A DNA stretch of 64,000 nucleotides from Haemophilus haemolyticus_M (GTDB lineage Bacteria; Pseudomonadota; Gammaproteobacteria; Enterobacterales; Pasteurellaceae): the NCBI RefSeq assembly GCF_003490935.1, contig NZ_QQGD01000002.1, positions 62,001 to 126,000 of the forward strand, written 5' to 3'. Positions 33,666 to 43,310 of this stretch are shown piece after piece (positions within the stretch are counted from its first letter, which is position 1; each line of letters begins with the position of its first letter). Below the pieces are notes generated by a model. It made no database searches. It was given only the letters and a program-made list of their open reading frames with translations, and was not told the origin of the DNA. The position numbers and the translations under genes are program-made.

Positions 33666-35516
33666 TTACGAATTATTGTTTGACGTTTCTTCAGATTCCT
33701 CAATCAATATTCCTGCTGTTTCATCATTTAATGCCTGAGCATCGACATGAGGTTTAATGAATGGTTTTGGCGTCCAATATTTTTTTAAGATTTCATTAGA
33801 AAAACCATGTAGAACTTCCTCATTTAGACGTTCTTGATCCAATGCTCGCACTTCTTTAATGACTTCATCAGCCTCAATCTTATCAATGCCAAGTTTCATT
33901 AGTGTTGCTTGGCTAAGCGCAATTGCGGACTCAAAAGTTTCACGCACAATAAAATCCACATCTTGCTTAATTAGGCTCACCGTCGTTTTTCTATCATAAG
34001 TGCGGGTTAAAATCGGCAAGTTTGGATAAGCCTCTTTAAGTTGGCTAACAATAGTTTCAATACGATCTGTATCATTAATACCAATCACGACACATTTAGC
34101 TTTTTCAATACCCGCGGCGTAAAGTACATCCAAACGAATACCATCACCATAATAGACTTTAAAACCAAATTTTGCCGCAGCACGGATATTTTCTATATTA
34201 CGATCAATCACTGAAACGCTGATGCCGCGGATTAATAATGTTTGACATACGATTTGACTAAAACGCCCAAAACCAATTACAAGCACGTTATCTTCTAAAT
34301 CATCAATAGGTGACAGATCACTCGTATCTGGTTGATTCGCTGATTTTCTCTCTCCAGATTGCGCTAATTTGCGAGTAATTTGTGTAATAAATGGAGAAAA
34401 CAACATCGAAATAATTACTGCTGCAGTAAAAGTAGCATTTTCATGGTTGCTCATTACGCCAGCTGTTGTTGCGGAAGAGAAAAGTACGAAAGCAAATTCA
34501 CCACCGTGCGCCAAGAGTGACATTCTTCCCACTGCTTCCCTATGTTCTAAGCGAGTGATTCGAGCAACAACATACACAGAAAGTCCTTTGCCAATAATAT
34601 AAAGGAATACAATTCCAAGTAGTAATAACCAATGATTGAAAACTAAACGTAAATCCAATGACATGCCCACGCCCATAAAAAACAGACCAAGCAATAAACC
34701 ACGAAATGGCTCTATATCCGCTTCTAATTGATGGCGGAACGAAGATTCTGACAGCATAACGCCCGCTACAAATGCCCCCATTGCCATTGAAAGTCCACCT
34801 ATTTCCATGGCTAATGCTGCGCCAAGCACAACTAATAAAGCCGCCGCCGTCATCATCTCTCGAATATGTGCTTTAGAAATTAATCGGAATAATGGATTCA
34901 TTAACCATTTGCCCGCAACAATCAAGCCGATTACCGCACCTAATGCGATGCCGATTGACATCCAATCGGTATGAGTGCTTTCTTCAGAATGAGGCGCAAG
35001 AAACGCCACTGATGCCAATAATGGCACAATAGCAATATCTTCAAAAATTAAAGTCGAAATAATTCGCTGACCTTTAGATGTGCTGGTAATACAACGTTCT
35101 TCCAAAGTTTGCATCACAATCGCAGTTGAAGAAAGTGTAAATCCCATTCCTGCTATAAATGCGACTTCTTTCGGTAAATCAAGTAAATAAATCCCTGCCA
35201 AAGTAAGCAATACACCACACAACCCAACTTGCAGCAAGCCACGACCAAAAATTGCTTTTTTCATAGACCAAAGCCGTTCAGGGTGCATTTCAAGCCCAAT
35301 AATGAACAAGAACATCACTACACCCAATTCAGCCAAATGCACAACTGAAGCCGGATCTTGAATAACACCGAATACTGAAGGACCAATCATACAGCCCGCC
35401 ACTAAATACCCAAGCACGCTACCAAGCCCTAGGCGTTTAAATAACGGTACAATAGTCACGCTCGACGCAAGCAAAATTACGGTTTTAATCAGATCTGAAT
35501 CGGCAAGATGGGACAT
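33666..35516 (-). CDS. KefB/KefC-type monovalent cation:proton antiporter (CPA2)
   Basis: 616 residues from the ATG at 35516, which has GGAG 8 bases upstream; the in-frame TTG further up is unlikely. About 12 membrane helices of the Na+/H+ exchanger fold (EVAFIAGMGFTLSSTAIVMQ, LSMAMGAFVAGVMLSESSF, MSLLAHGGEFAFVLF) are followed by a cytosolic Rossmann TrkA-N domain with VIGFGRFSQ (about 408-530). KefB/C efflux K+ and are gated by glutathione adducts. No ancillary KefF/KefG gene is adjacent. It is downstream of the Slam-type gene but separated by a terminator. Confidence 0.9.
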   Translation of the reverse strand: MSHLADSDLIKTVILLASSVTIVPLFKRLGLGSVLGYLVAGCMIGPSVFGVIQDPASVVHLAELGVVMFLFIIGLEMHPERLWSMKKAIFGRGLLQVGLCGVLLTLAGIYLLDLPKEVAFIAGMGFTLSSTAIVMQTLEERCITSTSKGQRIISTLIFEDIAIVPLLASVAFLAPHSEESTHTDWMSIGIALGAVIGLIVAGKWLMNPLFRLISKAHIREMMTAAALLVVLGAALAMEIGGLSMAMGAFVAGVMLSESSFRHQLEADIEPFRGLLLGLFFMGVGMSLDLRLVFNHWLLLLGIVFLYIIGKGLSVYVVARITRLEHREAVGRMSLLAHGGEFAFVLFSSATTAGVMSNHENATFTAAVIISMLFSPFITQITRKLAQSGERKSANQPDTSDLSPIDDLEDNVLVIGFGRFSQIVCQTLLIRGISVSVIDRNIENIRAAAKFGFKVYYGDGIRLDVLYAAGIEKAKCVVIGINDTDRIETIVSQLKEAYPNLPILTRTYDRKTTVSLIKQDVDFIVRETFESAIALSQATLMKLGIDKIEADEVIKEVRALDQERLNEEVLHGFSNEILKKYWTPKPFIKPHVDAQALNDETAGILIEESEETSNNNS

Positions 35517-35576
35517 TAATAGCTCCAATGATGAAATGGAATATAATTGTATTCTAACTAGTTTCCTTTAAATAAA

Positions 35577-35608
35577 AAAGTGAGCATATCTCATATTATG
35601 CTCACTTT
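35577..35608 (-). terminator. Hairpin terminator after the Slam-type gene
   Basis: AAAGTGAGCATA pairs with TATGCTCACTTT. The minus-strand reading ends in TTTTTT. Confidence 0.85.
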
Positions 35609-35641
35609 AGAAATGGATAAACCTAAGTTCAATTAATTAAC

Positions 35642-37111
35642 TCAGAATGTCTTTTCAAACAACATATTCACATTCTTCTGTGTATAAGAATACATTTCTG
35701 GGATATTACTATCTTGTTTACGCCAGCTTAATTGGAGTTTTGGTGTAATTCCCCAAATATGCCAATCGCGTTTCCATAGGGATAAATTTATGCCGTAAAT
35801 TTTATCTTCTCGACGTTTTCCAAAAGAAAACAAATTGAGATTACCAAGTTTGGCAATATCTTTAAATTCACGTTTCATTATGGATAAGCCGAGACGTGAG
35901 GAAATGCCCCAATTCCATTCTTGTCCCCAACCTAAACGTAAGCTTTTACTGTCTGAACCATATTGACGAACCTTCGTTCTTTCTGCCATGAAATCGGAAC
36001 CGAGGTAGAAAAACTGTTTCGGTGTTCTTGCCCACAGTAAGGTTGCGGAAATCAGTTTGTTATTACCGTTTTGTGATGTACTGTCTAAATAACGTTGTTT
36101 TGAAAACTCTCCCGCCGTAAAAAGTTGCCAGTTTGGACTTAACCAGCGAGAAAATTCCACCCTTGCCCCATTAGACCAACGGTAACTTTCGCCGCCATAC
36201 CAACGTTTTTCATAAAAGGGTTTAATACGGAAATTTTGCTTTGCGGTTTTATGTGCATAGCCAACAAAAGTGCGGTTGGAAATATCATCAAATTTATGAT
36301 TATCCCAGTAGCTCTTGCCACCGAACTCATTGCCCACCGTGAGGTAATTAGAGTTCCATAAATTGAAATCTCTAGAAATATCAAGTGAATACGCCAAGCC
36401 GTGTGCTGTTTGTGGCATCATTGATTCAGAACGCGTTAAGGTGCCACCATTATTTAATACGACCGTTTTGCCTTCGCCGACATTGTTGACATTGGTATCA
36501 CGTACATAATTAAAAGAAAAGTCCACATTCCAGCTATCACGTTCTTTTAAAGCCTCTAAATAAGCATCCATTAAACGCTTAACTTGAGGCGGTAAATCCT
36601 CTGCGGTTTGTGCTTTTTCAAATTGGTCTTTAGCAGCACCGTCTTGTTTTTGATTGAATAAAGCGATAGCCAGTTCAATTCGTACAGGGTTTAAATTTGG
36701 ATTTTTGGCTAAAATTTCGCGATATTTATCAATAGCTACAGTATAGTTTTCCGTTATCGCAGCCAATTTTCCTTCTGCAAAGCGTTCCATAATCGGGTCA
36801 CGATTTGGAAAAGTGCGGTAAATTTCCAGCAATTTTTTAATCATTTCTGGATTGCGGGCATAAATGGCACGAGTTAATAATTCGTGGGTTAAAACTGGGT
36901 TTTGTTTAAGTTGCTCAAGGGTAATTTGAATTTGTTCGACTTGCTCTGTGCCTAAGGGTGGTAAATTTTGTTCGCGTTTTTCAAGTTTGGCGACATTAAT
37001 TTGTGGTTCAAGTTCGGTTTTAATTGGTGTTTGACGAATATCTAGTGCCGTTGTTTCTGCTAAAGCAAGAGCGGGGAAAAGTGCAGTAAAAAAGAGAGCA
37101 ATACTTTTCAT
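35642..37111 (-). CDS. Slam-type surface lipoprotein/secretion modifier (DUF560 barrel)
   Basis: 489 residues from the ATG at 37111 (MKSIALFFTALFPALALA, a signal peptide); upstream in-frame codons lack a signal peptide context. The N-terminal periplasmic part has TPR-like helices (EKLAAITENYTVAIDKYREI, IELAIALFNQKQDGAAKDQF). The C-terminal part has repeated amphipathic strands rich in aromatic residues ending in Phe, as in the DUF560 Slam barrel. Slams move specific lipoproteins or hemophilin-like proteins across the outer membrane. The gene directly upstream encodes a lipoprotein that is the likely cargo. Confidence 0.87.
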   Translation of the reverse strand: MKSIALFFTALFPALALAETTALDIRQTPIKTELEPQINVAKLEKREQNLPPLGTEQVEQIQITLEQLKQNPVLTHELLTRAIYARNPEMIKKLLEIYRTFPNRDPIMERFAEGKLAAITENYTVAIDKYREILAKNPNLNPVRIELAIALFNQKQDGAAKDQFEKAQTAEDLPPQVKRLMDAYLEALKERDSWNVDFSFNYVRDTNVNNVGEGKTVVLNNGGTLTRSESMMPQTAHGLAYSLDISRDFNLWNSNYLTVGNEFGGKSYWDNHKFDDISNRTFVGYAHKTAKQNFRIKPFYEKRWYGGESYRWSNGARVEFSRWLSPNWQLFTAGEFSKQRYLDSTSQNGNNKLISATLLWARTPKQFFYLGSDFMAERTKVRQYGSDSKSLRLGWGQEWNWGISSRLGLSIMKREFKDIAKLGNLNLFSFGKRREDKIYGINLSLWKRDWHIWGITPKLQLSWRKQDSNIPEMYSYTQKNVNMLFEKTF

Positions 37112-37200
37112 AAAATGAGTAACTTTAAGTAAATATTTATAAACAAACAATAAGTTGAAAAATGGCGGACAAAAATCCGCCAAATATTGTTTTATAACGA

Positions 37201-38319
37201 TTATTTAGGTTGTTTGGTTGCATCAAAAAAGGCTTCATAGCCAAAAAGATATTTTGTTGCACCATCTTTGCCTTCAAAGCTTGGATAAAAACCATCCTCT
37301 ATTGCGCGTCTAGAATTATACTCCACACGTCCAACTATATCACCATTTTTTGAAATAGTAGCAGAATACTTACCGTCAGCATCATCCCCAAAATCTACAT
37401 GACCATCTTTCACTTTATTTTCTATAATCTCTTTTTCTCTCAACTGAATGCTACCTACGGTTTTACTATCGATAGTTCCCGACATTTTAAATTTATCAGA
37501 AGAATTTTTTTGAACATTAAGTGTAACATCACCGTCTTCATCTGTCGTCGTTTGTGCGTATCTTTCCTCGTCAGTGTTACTAAGCTTAACTTTTGCAAAT
37601 ACTTTACCTTTATAAGTTGCATCAACTAAATCGCTAGATTTATCATCTACTACAGCTCGATAAAACAGCTTTTCAAAATCATGGTATGAAGATGCCGCTG
37701 GTTGAGTTGCGCCTGGTTGAGCTGCTTCTGGTTGAGCTGCTTCTGGTTGAGCTGCGCCTGGTTGAGCTGCGCCTGGTTGAGCTGCTTCTGGTTGAGCTGC
37801 GCCTGGTTGAGCTGCTTCTGGTTGAGCTGCGCCTGGTTGAGCTGCGCCTGGTTGAGCTGCTTCTGGTTGAGCTGCGCCTGGTTGAGCTGCGCCTGGTTGA
37901 GCTGCGTCTGGTTGAGTTGCGCCTGGTTGAGCTGCTTCTGGTTGAGCTGCGTCTGGTTGAGTTGCGTCTGGTTGAGTTGCGCCTGGTTGAGCTGCTTCTG
38001 GTTGAGCTGCGTCTGGTTGAGTTGCGCCTGGTTGAGCTGCTTCTGGTTGAGCTGCGCCTGGTTGAGCTGCGCCTGGTTGAGCTGCGTCTGGTTGAGCTGC
38101 GCCTGGTTGAGCTGCTTCTGGTTGAGTTGCGCCTGGTTGAGCTGCTTCTGGTTGAGCTGCTTCTGGTTGAGCTGCGCCTGGTTTAGTTGCGCCTGGTTGA
38201 GCTGCTTCTGGTTGAACTGGTGTTGGACGAGCATCTGCAAAATTTGAAGTAGATTTACAAGCAGTCAAACTTAGTGCAATACACATCGCTAATGCGGTTG
38301 TTTTTAACGTTGGTTTCAT
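37201..38319 (-). CDS. Repeat-bearing surface lipoprotein, likely Slam cargo
   Basis: 372 residues. The signal peptide ends LSLTAC (lipobox, Cys21). A short linker is followed by 35 pentapeptides of the type AQPEA/AQPGA/TQPDA (residues 35-209), then a C-terminal domain of about 160 residues rich in alternating strands (GKYSATISKNGDIVGRVEY, then YLFGYEAFFDA). The Gly/Asp-rich small-barrel look resembles the TbpB/hemophilin-type beta-barrel handled by Slam. It lies 89 bases upstream of the Slam gene on the same strand. Ligand unknown; heme, iron carrier or host factor binding are all possible. Confidence 0.82.
   Translation of the reverse strand: MKPTLKTTALAMCIALSLTACKSTSNFADARPTPVQPEAAQPGATKPGAAQPEAAQPEAAQPGATQPEAAQPGAAQPDAAQPGAAQPGAAQPEAAQPGATQPDAAQPEAAQPGATQPDATQPDAAQPEAAQPGATQPDAAQPGAAQPGAAQPEAAQPGAAQPGAAQPEAAQPGAAQPEAAQPGAAQPGAAQPEAAQPEAAQPGATQPAASSYHDFEKLFYRAVVDDKSSDLVDATYKGKVFAKVKLSNTDEERYAQTTTDEDGDVTLNVQKNSSDKFKMSGTIDSKTVGSIQLREKEIIENKVKDGHVDFGDDADGKYSATISKNGDIVGRVEYNSRRAIEDGFYPSFEGKDGATKYLFGYEAFFDATKQPK
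37693..38217 (-). repeat. 35 tandem copies of a 15-bp repeat in the lipoprotein gene
   Basis: Units encode [A/T]QP[E/G/D]A. The variation lies mainly at the third-position residue (E, G or D) and at A/T. The 15-bp unit keeps the frame, so copy-number changes alter stalk length. The proline-rich repeat should form an extended spacer that lifts the C-terminal domain from the membrane. Confidence 0.95.
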
Positions 38320-38564
38320 AACTTTTTCCTTTAAATATAAAGATATCGACTAACGCTTTCATTGAAATCATACTGACTACATGATGCCTCATTAGTAATG
38401 AATTCCAATAAAAACGCCCAGTATGATAAACAAAAAAACAAATAAGAACTATTAATATTTGTTGATTCTAAATACAATTTTCTAAATAAACGGCGTGTAC
38501 AGTCATTCCATGTATTTTCATGATAGAATGCTGCTTAAAATTTTTTTCACCGCACTTTTTAAGT

Positions 38565-39017
38565 ATGTCGTTACAATTCAATATAATCGCCTTGTTATTG
38601 GTGATTTTAATTATTCTCGGGTTACTCAGTCACAACAGCGCAATTACCATTTCTTCTGCTGTATTACTTATCATGCAGCAAACTTTTTTATCTTCACACA
38701 TTCCTTTGCTCGAAAAATATGGCGTTAAAATTGGTATCATTATTTTAACCGTTGGGGTTTTAAGCCCCTTAGTTTCAGGAAAAATTCAGTTGCCTGATTT
38801 ATCGGGTTTTCTTAGTTGGAAAATGGCACTTTCCATTTCTGTTGGTGTGCTTGTGGCATGGCTTGCAGGCAAAGGTGTTCCTTTAATGGGCGAACAACCG
38901 ATTTTAGTCACTGGCTTGCTTATCGGCACAATTATTGGTGTAGCATTTTTAGGTGGAATTCCCGTTGGCCCACTTATTGCTGCAGGTATATTAGCTTTAC
39001 TTTTAGGAAAAATTTAA
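38565..39017 (+). CDS. DUF441 (YeaL-type) inner-membrane protein
   Basis: 150 residues from the ATG at 38565 (MSLQFNIIALLL), a better fit to the roughly 148-residue YeaL family than the upstream in-frame ATG at 38520. It has about four hydrophobic helices, with HNSAITISSAVLLIMQ, LLIGTIIGVAFLGGIPVGPL and a terminal LALLLGKI. Function unknown in the family. The stop is immediately followed by the ATG of the next gene, so the pair is coupled. Confidence 0.85.
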   Translation: MSLQFNIIALLLVILIILGLLSHNSAITISSAVLLIMQQTFLSSHIPLLEKYGVKIGIIILTVGVLSPLVSGKIQLPDLSGFLSWKMALSISVGVLVAWLAGKGVPLMGEQPILVTGLLIGTIIGVAFLGGIPVGPLIAAGILALLLGKI

Positions 39018-39392
39018 ATGAAAAACAAATACCTCACCCTTACTGCTTTAAGCGGTTTCTTCTGTGTCGCACTAGGCGCATTTGCAGCTCATGGCTTAAG
39101 CCATATATTAGAAGCCAAAGCATTATCATGGATTGATACGGGTTTAAAATATCAAATGTTCCATACTATTGCAGTACTTGCCGTTGCATTATCTGCTTTA
39201 CGTGACAACAAATTCGCCCGATTATCCATGGCTTCTTGGTTAATTGGAACCTTATTATTTAGTGGAAGTTTATACGCACTCGCTTTCGGAGCAAGCAATG
39301 CAATAGTGTGGATTACGCCTATTGGCGGAACTTTATTTTTAATCGGATGGATTAGCTTAGCTTACGGAAGTTTCAAAAATAAATCGCTATGA
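39018..39392 (+). CDS. DUF423 family membrane protein
   Basis: A 124-residue protein with four membrane helices, starting SGFFCVALGAFAAHGL, with YQMFHTIAVLAVAL and FSGSLYALAF, the DUF423 (YwdK/YgdD) pattern. Function unknown. It sits between the DUF441 gene (zero-base gap) and hrpA (4-base ATGA overlap), indicating one three-gene transcription unit. Confidence 0.87.
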   Translation: MKNKYLTLTALSGFFCVALGAFAAHGLSHILEAKALSWIDTGLKYQMFHTIAVLAVALSALRDNKFARLSMASWLIGTLLFSGSLYALAFGASNAIVWITPIGGTLFLIGWISLAYGSFKNKSL

Positions 39393-42300
39393 AAAACAGA
39401 TCGGTAAAACACGCATTAACACCTTTACAACAATCTCTTTTTTCTCAATTACATGACATCATGTTGGTAGATCAACGTCGCTTATCCGCCCGCATTCATG
39501 GTATTGGAAAAATTAAAAGCCAAGAGGCTCAACAAGCCGTTGCAGATGAAATCCAACAGCAAATTGAACAAGCAAGGTTACGTATAGAACAACGGAAAAG
39601 TGCGGTACAAAATCCCATCGTTTTTCCAGAAAGTCTACCCGTTAGCCAACGCAAAGCAGAAATTCAAAAACTGCTTTCTGAACATCAGGTCATTGTGGTG
39701 GCGGGGGAAACTGGTTCAGGTAAAACCACCCAATTGCCGAAAATGTGTTTGGAATTAGGTTTCGGCAATTTAGGCATGATTGGTCATACTCAACCTCGTC
39801 GTATTGCTGCACGCTCTGTGGCGGCTCGTATTGCGGAAGAACTGGAAACGGAGCTTGGCGGTTTAGTTGGTTATAAGGTTCGTTTTAACGATCAAATCAG
39901 TGATGATACACAAATCAAATTGATGACTGACGGGATCCTGTTAGCAGAAATTCAAAACAATCGTTTCCTCAATCAATATTCTTGTTTGATTATTGATGAA
40001 GCCCACGAACGTAGCTTAAATAACGATTTTATTCTCGGTTATCTGAAACAGCTTTTACCACGTCGTCGTGATTTAAAACTTATCATCACCTCTGCGACCA
40101 TTGATGTGGAACGCTTTTCCAAACATTTCAACAATGCCCCGATTATCGAAGTCTCGGGCAGAACGTATCCCGTGGAAGTGCGTTATCGCCCTGTCGTGGA
40201 AGAAGACGATCAAGATCAGCTACAAGGCATTCTCAATGCGGTGGATGAACTGCAAGCGGAAGGCCGTGGCGATATTTTGATCTTTATGAACGGCGAGCGT
40301 GAAATTCGCGATACTGCTGAAGCCTTACAAAAACAAAATCTAAAACACACGGAAATTCTACCGCTCTTTGCTCGCTTATCTGCGCAAGAACAGAATAAAA
40401 TTTTCCATCCAAGCGGATTAAATCGTATTGTATTAACGACCAACGTCGCAGAAACTTCATTGACCGTGCCGGGCATTAAATATGTGATTGACCCAGGTAC
40501 AGCGCGCATTTCCCGTTATAGCTATCGCACCAAAGTACAACGTTTACCGATTGAACCCATTTCACAGGCATCCGCTAATCAGCGTAAAGGTCGTTGTGGT
40601 CGTGTAAGTGAAGGGATTTGTATTCGTTTATATTCGGAAGAGGATTTTAATTCTCGTCCTGAATTTACCGATCCTGAAATTCTGCGCACCAATTTAGCCT
40701 CCGTTATTTTGCAAATGACGACATTGGGTTTGGATGATATTGAAGCCTTCCCATTTGTGGATGCGCCGGATAAACGCCATATTCAAGATGGTATAAAACT
40801 GTTGGAAGAATTAGGTGCGTTTGAAATAGTTCGCTCTAAAGCAGGCGAGAAACGTCAATTAACCCCAGTTGGTCGTCAATTATCGCAACTCCCTGTGGAT
40901 CCACGTTTGGCGAAGATGTTGCTGAATGCTGTTTCACAGGGTGCCTTGCATGAAGTGATGATTATTGTCGCGGCCTTATCCATTCAAGATCCGCGCGAGC
41001 GCCCACAAGAAAAACAGCAAGCTTCCGATGAAAAACATCGTCGTTTTGCCGATAAAAAATCGGATTTCTTGGCTTTCCTCAATCTTTGGCGTTATCTGCA
41101 AGAACAACAAAAAGAATTGAGTAAAAACCAATTCCGTCGTCAGTGCCAAAAGGATTTCTTAAATTATTTACGCATTCGCGAATGGCAGGATATTTATCAT
41201 CAAATTCGTTTAACCGTGCGTGAAATGGGCTTGCCGATTAATTCGGAAAAAGCAGAATATCAGCAAATTCACACCGCACTTTTAAGTGGCTTGCTGTCGC
41301 ATATCGGTTTAAAAGAAGCGGAAAAACAACAATATCTCGGCGCCCGCAATGCGCATTTTGCGATTTTCCCTAATTCCGTGCTTTTCAAAAAACAACCGAA
41401 ATGGGTGATGGCGGCGGAGCTTGTCGAAACCTCCAAACTTTGGGGGCGTATGGTGGCGGAAATTGAGCCGGAATGGATTGAGCCACTTTCTGAGCATTTA
41501 ATTAAAAAATCCTATTCCGAACCACGTTGGTCGAAATCTCGCGGAGCGGTGATTGCCGATGAAAAAGTCAGTCTGTATGGCGTGCCGATTGTGGCAGCGC
41601 GACCAGTGAATTATGGATCCATTGACCCAACGGTGAGCCGTGAGATCTTTATTCAATCCGCCTTGGTAGAAGGGGATTGGAATACCAAACATAAATTCTT
41701 CAAAGAAAATCAACGACTCGTTCGAGAAGTAGAGGAATTGGAACACAAAAGCCGCCGCCGTGATATTTTGGTGGATGACCGCACGCTTTTTGAATTTTAC
41801 GATCAGCGTATTGGTACGGAAGTGGTTTCCCAAAAACATTTTGATACCTGGTGGAAAAAGGCGCAGCAAAAAGATCCTGAATTGCTTAATTTTGAACGCT
41901 CATTCTTGATTAACGATGATGCGGAACAAGTGAGCAAGCTGGACTTCCCAAATTTCTGGCATCAAGGCAATTTAAAATTCAAATTAACTTATCAATTTGA
42001 ACCAGGCACCGATGCAGATGGTGTGACTGTGCATATTCCGTTGCCATTGCTCAACCAAGTGGAAATGACAGGCTTTGACTGGCAAATTCCAGGCTTGCGT
42101 GAAGAGCTGGTGATCGCGCTGATTAAATCTCTGCCGAAATCTTATCGTCGTAACTTCGTGCCGGCACCTAATTATGCTCAAGCTTTTTTAAGCCGAGCTG
42201 TGCCATTGGAAAAACCGTTATTGGATACGCTGATTTATGAATTACGTCGTATGACGGGCGTCACCGTAGAAGCGGAACATTGGAATTGGGAACAAATCCC

Positions 42301-43300
42301 AAGCCATCTGAAAATGACGTTCCGTGTGGTGGATGAGAACGGCAAGAAAATCGCCGAATCCATGAATTTGGATGAGCTGAAATTTAACTTAAAAGATCGT
42401 GTGCAGGAAAGTATTTCTGCCGTGGCTGATGATGGCATTGAACAAAGTGGATTGCATATTTGGAGCTTTGCAGATTTACCACAATGTTACGAACAAAAAC
42501 AACGTGATTTCAGCGTCAAAGCGTTCCCGGCTATTGTAGATGAAAAAGATGCGGTTGGTATCAAACTGTTTGAAACAGAATTTGAGCAAGCGGTGGCGAT
42601 GCAACAAGGTCTGCGCCGCTTGTTGTTGCTCAATGTACCATCACCGATTAAATATCTGCATGAAAAATTGCCGAATAAAGCTAAATTGGGGCTGTATTTT
42701 ACCCCGTTTGGTCGCGTGTTAGATTTGATTGATGACTGTATCGCTTGTGCGGTGGATAAACTGATTACCGATTTTGGCGGTTTTGTATGGGATGAAGCCG
42801 GTTTTGAAAAATTGCGTGATTTTGTTCGAGAAAACCTTAACGAAGTGACCGTAGATATTGCGCAGAAAGTGGAGCAAATCCTATCCCTTAACCATGCCTT
42901 AAACCAACGTTTAAAAGGCAAAATGGATTTCACTATGGCATTCGCATTGTCCGACATCAAATCACAACTTTCAAGCTTGGTATATCAAGGTTTTGTACAA
43001 AAGAGCGGTTATGATCGCCTACCGGATTTACAGCGCTATCTGCAAGCCGTTGATAAACGCATTGATAAACTGGCTCAAGATGTAAACCGTGATCGTGCGG
43101 CGATGCTACGCGTGGAACAAGTGCAACAAGCCTACCAACAACTCCTCGCCAAGCTACCAAAATCCAAACCGATTTCTGATGAGGTGGCGGAAATTCATTA
43201 TATGATCGAGGAGCTACGTGTGAGTTTATTTGCGCAGCAGTTGGGGACGAAGTATCAGGTGTCGGATAAGCGGGTTTTGAATGTGATTAATAATATTTAA
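39389..43300 (+). CDS. hrpA: ATP-dependent RNA helicase HrpA
   Basis: A 1303-residue DEAH-box helicase (E. coli about 1300). Motifs are GETGSGKT (106-113), DEAH (203-206), SATID, TNVAETSLTVPGI and QRKGRCGR. HA2 and OB regions and a long HrpA-specific C-terminal domain follow. HrpA rescues ribosomes stalled or collided on mRNA. From about 40.7 kb the DNA is visibly richer in G+C than its neighbours. A second, diverged copy of its last 33 codons lies at 44408-44509, so the end (and perhaps much of the gene) looks replaced by recombination. Confidence 0.95.
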   Translation: MKNRSVKHALTPLQQSLFSQLHDIMLVDQRRLSARIHGIGKIKSQEAQQAVADEIQQQIEQARLRIEQRKSAVQNPIVFPESLPVSQRKAEIQKLLSEHQVIVVAGETGSGKTTQLPKMCLELGFGNLGMIGHTQPRRIAARSVAARIAEELETELGGLVGYKVRFNDQISDDTQIKLMTDGILLAEIQNNRFLNQYSCLIIDEAHERSLNNDFILGYLKQLLPRRRDLKLIITSATIDVERFSKHFNNAPIIEVSGRTYPVEVRYRPVVEEDDQDQLQGILNAVDELQAEGRGDILIFMNGEREIRDTAEALQKQNLKHTEILPLFARLSAQEQNKIFHPSGLNRIVLTTNVAETSLTVPGIKYVIDPGTARISRYSYRTKVQRLPIEPISQASANQRKGRCGRVSEGICIRLYSEEDFNSRPEFTDPEILRTNLASVILQMTTLGLDDIEAFPFVDAPDKRHIQDGIKLLEELGAFEIVRSKAGEKRQLTPVGRQLSQLPVDPRLAKMLLNAVSQGALHEVMIIVAALSIQDPRERPQEKQQASDEKHRRFADKKSDFLAFLNLWRYLQEQQKELSKNQFRRQCQKDFLNYLRIREWQDIYHQIRLTVREMGLPINSEKAEYQQIHTALLSGLLSHIGLKEAEKQQYLGARNAHFAIFPNSVLFKKQPKWVMAAELVETSKLWGRMVAEIEPEWIEPLSEHLIKKSYSEPRWSKSRGAVIADEKVSLYGVPIVAARPVNYGSIDPTVSREIFIQSALVEGDWNTKHKFFKENQRLVREVEELEHKSRRRDILVDDRTLFEFYDQRIGTEVVSQKHFDTWWKKAQQKDPELLNFERSFLINDDAEQVSKLDFPNFWHQGNLKFKLTYQFEPGTDADGVTVHIPLPLLNQVEMTGFDWQIPGLREELVIALIKSLPKSYRRNFVPAPNYAQAFLSRAVPLEKPLLDTLIYELRRMTGVTVEAEHWNWEQIPSHLKMTFRVVDENGKKIAESMNLDELKFNLKDRVQESISAVADDGIEQSGLHIWSFADLPQCYEQKQRDFSVKAFPAIVDEKDAVGIKLFETEFEQAVAMQQGLRRLLLLNVPSPIKYLHEKLPNKAKLGLYFTPFGRVLDLIDDCIACAVDKLITDFGGFVWDEAGFEKLRDFVRENLNEVTVDIAQKVEQILSLNHALNQRLKGKMDFTMAFALSDIKSQLSSLVYQGFVQKSGYDRLPDLQRYLQAVDKRIDKLAQDVNRDRAAMLRVEQVQQAYQQLLAKLPKSKPISDEVAEIHYMIEELRVSLFAQQLGTKYQVSDKRVLNVINNI

Positions 43301-43310
43301 AGAGGAACTA

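Noticed and set aside
37650..38247. Long open frames of repeated LVELR, WLSCA and QLNQA across the lipoprotein repeat
   Set aside because: Artefacts of the 15-bp repeat read in other frames; the lipobox-bearing frame with a unique C-terminal domain is the real one.
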